A stretch of 47,123 nt of DNA from Oscillospiraceae bacterium. Its GTDB lineage: Bacteria; Bacillota; Clostridia; Oscillospirales; Oscillospiraceae. The translations under genes and the position numbers were made by a program. Below are positions 16,850 through 24,370 of this stretch, in pieces; positions within the stretch are counted from its first letter, which is position 1; each line of letters opens with the position of its first letter. The stretch covers positions 1-47,123 of the forward strand of contig WRAO01000016.1 of assembly GCA_009780175.1 (NCBI GenBank), given 5' to 3'. The notes beneath the pieces are model-generated. The model did no database searches, was not told the origin of the DNA, and was given only the letters and a program-made list of their open reading frames with translations.

Positions 16850-17290
16850 ATGTCTCGAGAAGCTTTCTGTACCTGCGACTATCTCGCCTGCCCGCACCAC
16901 CCCCATAAGCACGACGACGAATGCACTCCCTGCATCGAGAAGAACCTGCACAATCAGGAAATCCCAGCCTGTTTCTTCTACAAGATAGGGGCAGATGGCG
17001 GCGTGGATAGTCCTTATACGTTTGATCGTTTCGCTGAGCAGGTTTTACTGGAGAAAGTGAAGCAATCGGGAACTACAGGCCTCAGGCCGGGCAAATATAT
17101 CCATTTCAAAGGTGGAGAATACGAACTGCTCGCCTGTGTCTTTCACAGCGAAACGCTGGAAGAGATGGTCCTCTATCGCGCGCTGTATGGCGAGGGCGGT
17201 TTCTGGGTGCGCCCGGCGGCTATGTGGAGCGAGATCGTAGAACATGAGGGCCGACAAGTCAGGCGATTTACGTCGGCAGATGAGGTCTAA
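16850..17290 (+). CDS. Two-domain protein: Cys/His-rich (DUF6485-like) plus DUF1653
   Basis: This is a 146-residue protein. Residues 6-45 are a compact metal-binding-like segment, CTCDYLACPHHPHKHDDECTPC, then FFYKI, resembling the small DUF6485 family. Residues about 75-140 are DUF1653 (RPGKYIHFKGGEYELL, then VLYRALYGEGGFWVRPAAMW), a small beta domain of unknown function usually found alone. The ATG at 16850 is 9 bases after AAGGAG; an in-frame ATG at 16841 directly abuts that site and is unlikely. It is monocistronic with promoter and terminator. Function unknown; a zinc-dependent regulatory or nucleic-acid role is a guess. Confidence 0.78.
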   Translation: MSREAFCTCDYLACPHHPHKHDDECTPCIEKNLHNQEIPACFFYKIGADGGVDSPYTFDRFAEQVLLEKVKQSGTTGLRPGKYIHFKGGEYELLACVFHSETLEEMVLYRALYGEGGFWVRPAAMWSEIVEHEGRQVRRFTSADEV

Positions 17291-17295
17291 ATAGG

Positions 17296-17332
17296 AAAAC
17301 GACAGAGGCGGTTAAGTCGTCTCTGTCGTTTT
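17296..17332. terminator. Bidirectional terminator
   Basis: AAAACGACAGAG (17296-17307) and CTCTGTCGTTTT (17321-17332) form a 12-bp stem ending in further T residues. It separates the converging DUF1653 gene and the AICAR transformylase gene. Confidence 0.85.
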
Positions 17333-17343
17333 TTGTACAACTC

Positions 17344-18513
17344 TTAATGATGGAATAAGCGTATTCCGGTGAAAACCATGACGATGCCATATTTATCACA
17401 GGTTGCGATCACATGGTCATCTCGAATACTGCCGCCGGGTTGGACGATGTAGCTTGCGCCGCTCTTCCGGGTTCGCTCGACATTGTCGCCGAAGGGGAAG
17501 AAAGCGTCCGAGCCGACGGTTACGCCGGTGAGTTCCTTGATCCAAGCCCGCTTCGCCTCAGCTTCGAGGGGGAGCGGTTTTTGTGTGAAGACGTCTTCCC
17601 ACGCGCCGTCTGCCAGGAGGTCTTCCCACTCGTTCGAGAGGTAGACGTCGATCGCGTTGTCTCTGGCAGGGCGGGCGATGTCTTCCCGGAACGGGAGCGC
17701 GAGTACCTGGGGATGTTGCCGGAGCCACCAGTGGTCGGCTTTGTCTCCCGCGAGACGGGTACAGTGGATGCGGCTTTGTTGTCCCGCGCCGATGCCAATG
17801 CTCTGGCCGTCCTTGACGTAGCAGACGGAGTTCGACTGCGTATATTTCAGCGTGATCTGCGCGATGAGCATGTCCAAAATCACGGGCTCCGAGAGGTCCT
17901 TTGCTTCGGTGACGATGGTTTCGAACATCTCGCGTGTGATGGGGACATCGTTCCGGCCCTGCTCGAAAGTGAGGCCAAAAATGTCGCGCCGCTCGATGGG
18001 GGCGGGGGCATAGGCGGGGTCGATTTGCACGATGTTGTAAGCGCCCTTGCGCTTTTGTTGCAGGATTTCTAGGGCTTCTGGCGTATATCCGGGCGCGATC
18101 ACGCCGTCGGACACTTCACGGGCGAGGAGAGTGGCGGTTTCGGTGTCGCACACATCCGAGAGGGCGACCCAGTCGCCGTAGGAGCAGAGGCGGTCCGCGC
18201 CTCGGGCTCTCGCGTATGCGGTGGCGAGTGGGCTGAGGGTGAGGTCATCCACGAAATAGGCGCGACTGAGCGATTCGCTAAGCGGGAAGCCAACACCGAC
18301 CCCGGCGGGGCTCACGTGCTTAAAGGAAGTCGCGGAGGGCAATCCGGTCGCCGTGCGGAGTTCTTTGACGAGCTGCCAGGCGTTGAGGGCATCCATAAAG
18401 TTCACGTATCCTGGGCGGCCGCCCAGGACTTCGATGGGGAGAGGTCCGCCGTCTGTGCGGGTGAGGCTCGCGGGGATTTGGTGGGGGTTTAGGCCGTATT
18501 TGAGTTCTCTCAT
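17344..18513 (-). CDS. AICAR transformylase, stand-alone (PurH transformylase domain)
   Basis: This 389-residue enzyme corresponds to only the C-terminal half of bifunctional PurH. It transfers a formyl group from 10-formyltetrahydrofolate to AICAR, the ninth step of purine synthesis. Marks are ATSFKHVSPAGVGVG (catalytic Lys-His), YTQSNSVCYVKDGQSIGIGAGQQSR, GSDAFFPFGDNVER and IVQPGGSIRDD near the end. There is no MGS-like IMP cyclohydrolase domain in front; that activity is encoded by the gene just upstream. The ATG follows the cyclohydrolase stop directly (TAAATG), with GAGGAG as ribosome site, implying translational coupling. Confidence 0.93.
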   Translation of the reverse strand: MRELKYGLNPHQIPASLTRTDGGPLPIEVLGGRPGYVNFMDALNAWQLVKELRTATGLPSATSFKHVSPAGVGVGFPLSESLSRAYFVDDLTLSPLATAYARARGADRLCSYGDWVALSDVCDTETATLLAREVSDGVIAPGYTPEALEILQQKRKGAYNIVQIDPAYAPAPIERRDIFGLTFEQGRNDVPITREMFETIVTEAKDLSEPVILDMLIAQITLKYTQSNSVCYVKDGQSIGIGAGQQSRIHCTRLAGDKADHWWLRQHPQVLALPFREDIARPARDNAIDVYLSNEWEDLLADGAWEDVFTQKPLPLEAEAKRAWIKELTGVTVGSDAFFPFGDNVERTRKSGASYIVQPGGSIRDDHVIATCDKYGIVMVFTGIRLFHH

Positions 18514-19221
18514 TTAGCTCTCCTCATGGCGGTTGTTGATGATGGTCTGTTGTATTTCGCCGCTCGCCAGATCAATGGTGCGGACGAAGAGGGCGACTTT
18601 GTTTTGCTCGTTTAGGCTCGTCCATAGGGTTTGGGCGAAGGCTTCGACATCGTTCTCCGTGGAGACAGGAATCGGTTCGCCTCGGAAAGAGGGGAGCGGG
18701 TCCCCATCTTTCGCGTAGGTGTGGATGAAATGGCCTGTGCCGGGGAGCACGTTGTAGTATTCGTAGAAGAAGCGGCGGCAGGAGGCGGGGTCGCCCTCTG
18801 CGGATTTTAGGATGCTGAGTGTGTAGTTGCCGTCATCTTGTAAAAAGCCCGAGATGCGCGGGGTATAGTTCGGTGCGTCCGGCTCGAAGGTGCGGGTGCG
18901 GAGGGCTTCGGTGAAGGATCTGCCCTCGCCCATGCGTGATACGACCGTGTCGGTCTGGTCGCCGTTGGTGACGATCATACAGCCGTCGAACATGCGGACG
19001 GGGGCGTAGAGGATGAGGCTGGGATCTGTGAGCTTGCTCTCGTCGAAAGCTTGGGTACGCAGGCCGTCTCCGTCTGCGACAAAGATCCGATTCCGACTGT
19101 TTTCGCTGCGGCCCATGATGAAATACGCCGCGACGGCTCGGGTTCCATCTGGTGTGAGGCCGAGGACGATGCCGCGTCCGGGATAGGGGTTGTTTTGGAG
19201 AAGCGTGAATAAGTTTTCCAA
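18514..19221 (-). CDS. IMP cyclohydrolase, PurO-type
   Basis: This 235-residue stand-alone IMP cyclohydrolase (the archaeal PurO family, also found in Clostridia) closes FAICAR to IMP, the last purine step. ENLFTLLQNNPYPGRGIVLGL at the start, then the conserved YFIMGRSENSRNR and the NYTPRISG region, match the family. It pairs with the adjacent AICAR transformylase to replace bifunctional PurH. The start is taken as TTG at 19221, because AAAGGAGG (19229-19236) lies 7 bases upstream; a GTG at 19269 has no ribosome site. The mannosyltransferase gene ends 65 bases upstream. Confidence 0.9.
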   Translation of the reverse strand: MENLFTLLQNNPYPGRGIVLGLTPDGTRAVAAYFIMGRSENSRNRIFVADGDGLRTQAFDESKLTDPSLILYAPVRMFDGCMIVTNGDQTDTVVSRMGEGRSFTEALRTRTFEPDAPNYTPRISGFLQDDGNYTLSILKSAEGDPASCRRFFYEYYNVLPGTGHFIHTYAKDGDPLPSFRGEPIPVSTENDVEAFAQTLWTSLNEQNKVALFVRTIDLASGEIQQTIINNRHEES

Positions 19222-19286
19222 AGGGGTGCCTCCTTTTGTGTGTGGGGATAGAGTGTTCGGCGTGTTCACAGAAACGGTTGTATCAT

Positions 19287-20573
19287 TTAGAACACCGGGC
19301 CCCCGAGGAGGTACCAGCGCAGAGTTGCGACTAGGCTCGCAATCAATAAGCCCGGGACTAGTACGCGGGAGATTCGGTTTTGTTCAGTGAAGTGTGCGAG
19401 GAAGATGAATAAGGGTGCGGCAGCGGCCATATATCGCCCGCCGCTCAGTAGCCAAGATACCGCGAAGCAGATAAAAGTATAGCCGATCAAATAGGCGATG
19501 AGGACGAGGTTAAGGCGGCGAATTGTCGCATAGAGCAGCATCCCTATCGTGAGCAGGAAGGCGAGGATATTTGGGATAAAGATTGTCCGTGCCAGATGCG
19601 GCATGTGGATGATATTCTCAAACTGGGCAACAATCAAACTTCCGAAATAGGCGAACTCATTCGACCAGTGGGTGCGCTGATAATATAGAAACTGGAAAGG
19701 GTCGCCGGCAATATACCAATTGAGGCCGAGATATGTGAGGCCGCCAACGAGCATGAGGAGAATCCAAAGGCCCTGCGATAGGATCAAGCGGAAGAACTCG
19801 CCCCATTTGCCTTCCTTCATGAGCCCAAACACGCGGTAGTGTATAAGAAATTCGACCGCCGCGACGACGATCAATACGAGGCCTACCATGCGCGTCAGGA
19901 TGGCAAAAGCCCCTGCGATTCCGGCGAGGGGCCAGTTGTGGGTGCGGATGTAATAGAGGGTCATGACGGTGGTGAGCAGAAAGAGGCTCTCCGTCATGGG
20001 GACGCCGAAGAAAAACGAGTGGGGTGCGATGGAGATGAGAATTACTGCCCACCATGCGACTCGCTCGCTCGCGTCTAGCCGGACGAGGCGATAGAGGTAG
20101 CAGAGGGCCGCCGCGAAACTTGCGAAGGAGACGAGATAAGCCGAGACTTGGACTTGGTCTATCCCAAGATTCACCAGCCAGACGAGCCAGCCATAGAGTG
20201 GGAAAAATACAAGGAGCAGATTTCGCCCGTTTTCTGTCCAAGAGTAGCCGATGGTTGCGAGGGTGAGGTAATGGTGGGAATCGCCCCGTTGGAAGGCGCG
20301 AAAGAGCGCTTCCATGGTGGGTGCGCCGCTGTCTTGCCAAAGGATGATGTAGCCGAGGGCCAGCATTGCGAGGCGCACGCCAAGGGCGAAGAGGATGATT
20401 GAGAGATAGGGTGTGTGGGTAGATGTTTGTAGGGGCGGGGTTATCCCGCCCATGGGCTCCGATTGTGCGCGGGATAATCCCGCCGCGCAGCAGATGCGCA
20501 CGAAGGCAATAAAAAACGCCGCCCAGAAGGTCAGTTGCGATAGAATAGAAATCCCTGTGCCAAGCCAGACCAT
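19287..20573 (-). CDS. PIG-V-like integral membrane mannosyltransferase
   Basis: This 428-residue multi-spanning protein has roughly ten hydrophobic segments. FRAFQRGDSHHYLTLATIGYS holds the acidic/His motif after the first segment seen in polyprenol-dependent mannosyltransferases of the PIG-V/GT-C type; FFPLYGWLV and APHSFFFGVPMTESLFLL are also characteristic. Such enzymes take sugar from a lipid carrier outside the membrane, for surface glycan or protein glycosylation. It sits oddly inside the purine cluster, behind a terminator hairpin, and has its own GGAGG site. Residues about 28-50 (SRAQSEPMGGITPPL) are encoded by a short palindromic repeat and look like an insertion. Confidence 0.85.
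   Translation of the reverse strand: MVWLGTGISILSQLTFWAAFFIAFVRICCAAGLSRAQSEPMGGITPPLQTSTHTPYLSIILFALGVRLAMLALGYIILWQDSGAPTMEALFRAFQRGDSHHYLTLATIGYSWTENGRNLLLVFFPLYGWLVWLVNLGIDQVQVSAYLVSFASFAAALCYLYRLVRLDASERVAWWAVILISIAPHSFFFGVPMTESLFLLTTVMTLYYIRTHNWPLAGIAGAFAILTRMVGLVLIVVAAVEFLIHYRVFGLMKEGKWGEFFRLILSQGLWILLMLVGGLTYLGLNWYIAGDPFQFLYYQRTHWSNEFAYFGSLIVAQFENIIHMPHLARTIFIPNILAFLLTIGMLLYATIRRLNLVLIAYLIGYTFICFAVSWLLSGGRYMAAAAPLFIFLAHFTEQNRISRVLVPGLLIASLVATLRWYLLGGPVF
20429..20490. repeat. GTAGGGGCGG palindromic repeat inside the mannosyltransferase gene
   Basis: GTAGGGGCGGGGTTATCCCGCC begins at 20429 and a second palindrome GCGGGATAATCCCGC follows near 20470-20484. Together they encode an extra loop between the first and second hydrophobic segments of the mannosyltransferase. 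It is the same repeat family as at 14844 and 20594-20616. Confidence 0.55.
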
Positions 20574-20585
20574 TGTCGAGCCTCC

Positions 20586-20612
20586 AAAAAAGCGGGCGAA
20601 CGTGGTTCGCCC
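20586..20612 (-). terminator. Intrinsic terminator after purN
   Basis: On the minus strand GGGCGAAC, loop CAC, GTTCGCCC is followed by GC and six T residues. The ribosome site GGAGG of the mannosyltransferase directly follows the T-run. The plus-strand side carries CGCCCCTAC, linking it to the GTAGGGGC repeats. Confidence 0.75.
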
Positions 20613-20619
20613 CTACAGA

Positions 20620-21261
20620 TTATTCTTCGATGATGACCCGGCGGCCTTCGACGCGGAGCTTGCCGCGGCAGAACAGGTCAATGGCCTTTGGCAAAATGTC
20701 CCACTCGGCCTGCTCCATGACGCGGCGTTGGAGACTTTTTGCCGTGTCGTTGGGGAGAATGTCGATCGCTTTTTGGAGGATGATGGGTCCGGCGTCGACT
20801 TCTTCTGTGACGAAATGTACGGTCGCTCCCGTGACTTTGACGCCGTAGTCTAAGGCCATTTGGTGGACTTTCAGCCCATAACAGCCCTCGCCGCTGAAGG
20901 ATGGGATCAGCGCGGGGTGGACGTTGATGATGCGGTTTTCCCACTCCTTGCAGATAGGCCGCTGGAGCACTTGCATGAAGCCCGCGAGGACGACGAGGTC
21001 CACGTCGAGGTCTTTTAGTTTTTGCATCAGCGCGGTGTTGAAGGTGCGCTTGGTGGGGAAAGTGGTGACATCGACCACGCTGGCGTCGATCCCGGCGGCG
21101 CGGGCGCGGTCAAGCGCGTAGGCGCCGTGGTTGGACGAAATGACCGCGACAAGATCGCAGTTTTGGATTTCACCAAATAGTTTTGCGGCGATGATTGCCT
21201 GTAAATTCGTCCCGCCGCCCGAGACGAGCACGGCGGTTCTGACGAGTGGAGATTTTTTCAA
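20620..21261 (-). CDS. purN: Phosphoribosylglycinamide formyltransferase
   Basis: This 213-residue enzyme formylates GAR using 10-formyltetrahydrofolate, the third purine step. It shows VSGGGTNLQAII near residue 13, LAGFMQVL, the catalytic INVHPALIPSF (Asn, His) with GLKVHQMALDYGVKVTGATVHFV, and the catalytic Asp in EEVDAGPII. The start codon is TTG at 21261, sharing four bases with the purM stop (TTGA), a translational-coupling arrangement. Length is typical. A terminator hairpin follows immediately, so the purF-purM-purN transcript may largely end here. Confidence 0.96.
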   Translation of the reverse strand: MKKSPLVRTAVLVSGGGTNLQAIIAAKLFGEIQNCDLVAVISSNHGAYALDRARAAGIDASVVDVTTFPTKRTFNTALMQKLKDLDVDLVVLAGFMQVLQRPICKEWENRIINVHPALIPSFSGEGCYGLKVHQMALDYGVKVTGATVHFVTEEVDAGPIILQKAIDILPNDTAKSLQRRVMEQAEWDILPKAIDLFCRGKLRVEGRRVIIEE

Positions 21262-22301
21262 CGTAGGTCTACCCCTCTTTCGCCTTGTTCTACTGTGCCG
21301 ACCACATAGGCCGGTTCGCCCAGTTCGGTCAGCAATTGGATGGCCTTGTCCGCTTGGCTTGGCTCAATCGCGAGCACCATGCCGATGCCCATGTTGAAGG
21401 TGTTGTACATGTCGCGTCTGGGGATCTGGCCCCGTTCTGCGATCAATTGGAAAATCGGCGGGACGGGGATTTGATCGGTATGGATCACGGCGCGCAGATG
21501 TTCCGGCAGCATGCGCGGTACGTTTTCATAAATGCCGCCGCCGGTGATATTGGAAATCCCTCTGATGCCATCGCCGAGGCCGGCGAGGAGCGCGAGGATG
21601 GATTTGACGTAGATTCTGGTGGGTCGGAGCAGTTCTTCGCCGAGCGTGCATCCGAGTTCCGGGACGTGGGCCTCTAGCGCTTCTCTCGACTCACCGAGGA
21701 CTTTGCGGACGAGAGAGTATCCGTTGGAGTGGAGGCCGCTGGAGGCGAGGGCGATGAGGATGTCTCCGGCTTGCATTTTGGAGCCGTCGATGATTTTCTT
21801 TTCGTCTACCAGTCCGACGGTGAAGCCCGCGAGGTCATACTCGCCGTCGGGGTAGGAGCCGGGCATTTCGGCGGTTTCGCCGCCGATGAGGGCGGTTTCC
21901 GCTTGTCGGCAGCCTTCCGCAAATCCCGCGACGATTTCGGCGGTCCGGGCAGGGATGTTTTTGCCCATGGCGAGATAGTCGAGGAAAAACAGCGGCTTTG
22001 CCCCGGCGCAGAGGATGTCGTTCACGCACATGGCGACGCAGTCGATGCCGACGGTGTCGTGTTTGTCCAGCGCGAAGGCGAGGCGGAGTTTTGTGCCTAC
22101 ACCGTCGGCCCCGGAGATGAGCACGGGGCGGTCCATGCCGGAAAAGTCCGGTGCGAAGAGGCCGCCGAATCCGCCGATAGAGCCGAGGACGCCCTTCGTA
22201 TACGTGCTCTCCACCAACGGGCGGATGCGCTCTGTCGATTCATAGCCTGCCGTAACATCTACGCCGGCGTCTTTATAGCTTTTGCTGTGCGAATCTAACA
22301 T
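21258..22301 (-). CDS. purM: Phosphoribosylformylglycinamidine cyclo-ligase (AIR synthetase)
   Basis: This 347-residue ATP-dependent enzyme closes FGAM to AIR, the fifth purine step. SYKDAGVDVTAGYESTERIRP opens the protein, followed by LISGADGVGTKLRLAF, ALIGGETAEMPGSY, LASSGLHSNGYSLVR and ITGGGIYENVPRML, all standard for PurM. It starts with AAGGAG upstream, 12 bases after the purF stop, and overlaps purN by 4 bases. Length is normal. No FGAM synthase (purL) gene is visible in this window. Confidence 0.97.
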   Translation of the reverse strand: MLDSHSKSYKDAGVDVTAGYESTERIRPLVESTYTKGVLGSIGGFGGLFAPDFSGMDRPVLISGADGVGTKLRLAFALDKHDTVGIDCVAMCVNDILCAGAKPLFFLDYLAMGKNIPARTAEIVAGFAEGCRQAETALIGGETAEMPGSYPDGEYDLAGFTVGLVDEKKIIDGSKMQAGDILIALASSGLHSNGYSLVRKVLGESREALEAHVPELGCTLGEELLRPTRIYVKSILALLAGLGDGIRGISNITGGGIYENVPRMLPEHLRAVIHTDQIPVPPIFQLIAERGQIPRRDMYNTFNMGIGMVLAIEPSQADKAIQLLTELGEPAYVVGTVEQGERGVDLR

Positions 22302-22313
22302 GAAAGTCTCTCC

Positions 22314-23732
22314 TTACTCTTTGCCGGTCCAGCAGTAGGTGCAAATCTTGCAAGGGTCTATTCCGATGGACTGGGTGAGTCCGTCCAAGGTTTGGTAGTC
22401 AAAGGAACTGATCCGCAGCTTCTGGCAAATGGCGTCTACCATAGCCTGCCCGCGCGCTGAAGTGCCATCCGCATATTCGGCGAGGTAGGCTTCGCCGCCG
22501 CTGCCTTCAAGCTCCCGAATCGTCCGCCGTGCGATGAGATCTGCATCGTCCGTGTTGCGGGAAAAATTGAGGTATTTGCAGCTGTACATGATCGGTGGGC
22601 AAGCGGAACGGACATGGACCTCTTTCGCGCCCCAGGTCTGCAGGAATTCTACCGTCTCGCGCATCTGGGTGCCGCGCACGATGCTGTCGTCGATGAAGAG
22701 CAGGCGCTTGTCCTGAATCAACTCGCCCACGGGCACTAATTTCATCTTCGCGACAAGGCTCCGCACTTTCTGACTGCCGGGCAAGAAACTCCGCGGCCAA
22801 GTGGGGGTGTATTTGATGAAGGGTCGCGCGAACTGAATGCCGCTCTTGTTCGCATAACCGATTGCATGAGGTGTGCCGGAATCCGGAACACCGGCCACAA
22901 AATCGATCTCTTTTGCAAAGCCCTTCTTCCGATCATTCTCCGCCAAAATCCGCCCGCAGGCGTAGCGCATGGATTCGACGGTAACGCCCTCATAGTGGCT
23001 GTTTGGATAGCCGTAATAGGTCCAGAGGAAGGCGCAAATTTTCATCTGTTCGCGGGAGGGGAAAAGTACCTCTAGCCCGTCTGGTGTGATCCGTACTACT
23101 TCGCCGGGACCGAGGTTTTTATGGTCCACATAGCCGACTTTTTGGTAGGCAAAGCTCTCGAAACTCACCGCCATTCCATCTTCGCTTTTGCCGATGAGGA
23201 TGGGGATTCGGCCCATTAGGTCCCTAGCGGCGTAGAGTTCGTCTCCTGTGAGGACAAGGATACTCATGGAGCCGTCAATCGACTCCTGCGCGTGGCGGAT
23301 TCCGTCGGGGATACTGTCCATCTCGTCGATCAAATAGGCCACGAGTTCGGTCTGGTTAATTTTATCGCCGCTCATCGCGAGGAAACGGCCGCCTGTTTTG
23401 AAAATACGATCGACCAGCTCCGCCTCATTGTTGATCCGGCCTACCGTGGTGACGGCATAGGTCCCGAGGTGGCTGCGAATGGTGAGCGGCTGGGGATCAT
23501 TGTCTGAAATACATCCAATGCCGGCGTTGCCTGACATTTCCGTTACTGCGTGCTCGAACTTTGTGCGAAAGGGGGTGTTTTCAATGTTGTGGATCGCGCG
23601 CTGGAAACCTTCCTTTGGCGAATAGATCACCATGCCGCCTCGGCTGGTGCCGAGGTGGGAGTGGTAGTCGGTGCCGAAAAAAATATCTGTCACAACATCG
23701 CGCTTTGCGGTTACGCCGAAAAATCCGCCCAT
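22314..23732 (-). CDS. purF: Amidophosphoribosyltransferase-like protein lacking the N-terminal Cys nucleophile
   Basis: This 472-residue protein has the PurF architecture: an N-terminal glutamine amidotransferase (Ntn) fold, then a phosphoribosyltransferase domain with the PRPP loop LLFIDDSIVRGTQMRE. The four Fe-S cysteines of Bacillus-type PurF appear conserved (KICAFLW, YSCKYLN and CKICTYC at the end). But canonical PurF begins with a Cys that is the glutamine-hydrolysing nucleophile, and this one begins MGGFFGV. The ribosome site GGAGG is 6 bases from this ATG and no upstream Cys start fits. It may use ammonia directly or another glutaminase. It heads purF-purM-purN under a strong promoter. 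Orthology is clear; activity is less so. Confidence 0.88.
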   Translation of the reverse strand: MGGFFGVTAKRDVVTDIFFGTDYHSHLGTSRGGMVIYSPKEGFQRAIHNIENTPFRTKFEHAVTEMSGNAGIGCISDNDPQPLTIRSHLGTYAVTTVGRINNEAELVDRIFKTGGRFLAMSGDKINQTELVAYLIDEMDSIPDGIRHAQESIDGSMSILVLTGDELYAARDLMGRIPILIGKSEDGMAVSFESFAYQKVGYVDHKNLGPGEVVRITPDGLEVLFPSREQMKICAFLWTYYGYPNSHYEGVTVESMRYACGRILAENDRKKGFAKEIDFVAGVPDSGTPHAIGYANKSGIQFARPFIKYTPTWPRSFLPGSQKVRSLVAKMKLVPVGELIQDKRLLFIDDSIVRGTQMRETVEFLQTWGAKEVHVRSACPPIMYSCKYLNFSRNTDDADLIARRTIRELEGSGGEAYLAEYADGTSARGQAMVDAICQKLRISSFDYQTLDGLTQSIGIDPCKICTYCWTGKE

Positions 23733-23764
23733 CTGAAGCCTCCGGGTTTCTTTTGTGTTTTTCT

Positions 23765-23793
23765 ATCATACTACAGGATGGGGGTTTTTGCAA
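23765..23793 (-). promoter_or_regulatory. Promoter for the purF-purM-purN transcript
   Basis: On the minus strand TTGCAA (23788-23793) and TATGAT (23765-23770) are 17 bases apart. The leader to the purF ATG is only about 27 bases, too short for a purine riboswitch. Confidence 0.8.
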
Positions 23794-23837
23794 ATGTCTT
23801 TGCCGGGCCGCTTGTTTTGACGGTTGCCATGTAGGGG

Positions 23838-24237
23838 CTATGTAGATATTTTACCAGGGTTGGTAGGTCTGTTGCTTCGCTTTCGCCGAAGGCGACCTGC
23901 TGTTTGCATTAGCAAAAAACAATTCAAGAGAAACAATATGGTTTCTCTTGAAAATCTCTTCCTTTTGACTGGTATGCACAGCGGCCCACAGCACCCCTGC
24001 CGCCTCGCCCGGCGGAAGGGGTGCTGTGGGCAAAACGCCGCCCAAAGGCTCCTTTGGAAAAGGAGGCTTCCACTCCCGCCGGCAGGCGGAATCACATGAC
24101 TCAAACGACCACAAACCAAAAGTCAAAACGGGTTTGGGGGGGCTCCACCCCCTAAATCGCTTTTTATGCATACTTTTTGCGCGATGCAAAAAAGTATGTC
24201 GCTTCAGCGCAACGGGCGCAGTGAGCCGTAGGCTCAT
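23838..24237. repeat. Nested-hairpin repeat element, copy A
   Basis: This stretch of about 400 bases has no gene and lies between the purF promoter and the MacA-like gene. The left arm has TTGCTTCGCTTTCGCC, then AAGAGAAAC (23926-23934) facing GTTTCTCTT (23941-23949), then CTCTTCCTTTTGA. The centre has a 14-bp hairpin, CCCACAGCACCCCT (23985-23998) with its complement (24017-24030), enclosing CCGCCTCGCCCGGCGG. The right arm ends GAGCCGTAGGCTCAT. It shares order and sequence with copies at 28595-29018 and 44487-44887, but its right arm is more diverged. It also holds a CTCCTTTGGAAAAGGAGG unit like that at 12934-13055. Confidence 0.75.
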
Positions 24238-24307
24238 AAAAATAGAGTGTATAAAAGGAAAAATCAAAAAGTTTACATTTAAATAAAGAAAACCCACCCA
24301 CTGCCAA

Positions 24308-24336
24308 TTGAAATCCCCCAAAACATCCTATATAAT
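24308..24336 (+). promoter_or_regulatory. Promoter for the MacA/MacB-type export operon
   Basis: TTGAAA (24308-24313), a 17-base spacer and TATAAT (24331-24336) lie 34 bases ahead of the ATG at 24371. Confidence 0.85.
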
Positions 24337-24370
24337 AAAAAGTCAGACCAAACCAATAGGAGAACCCCCT

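Noticed and set aside
23733-23770. Purine riboswitch ahead of purF
   Set aside because: The leader from the predicted start of transcription to the ATG is only about 27 bases, too short for the aptamer.
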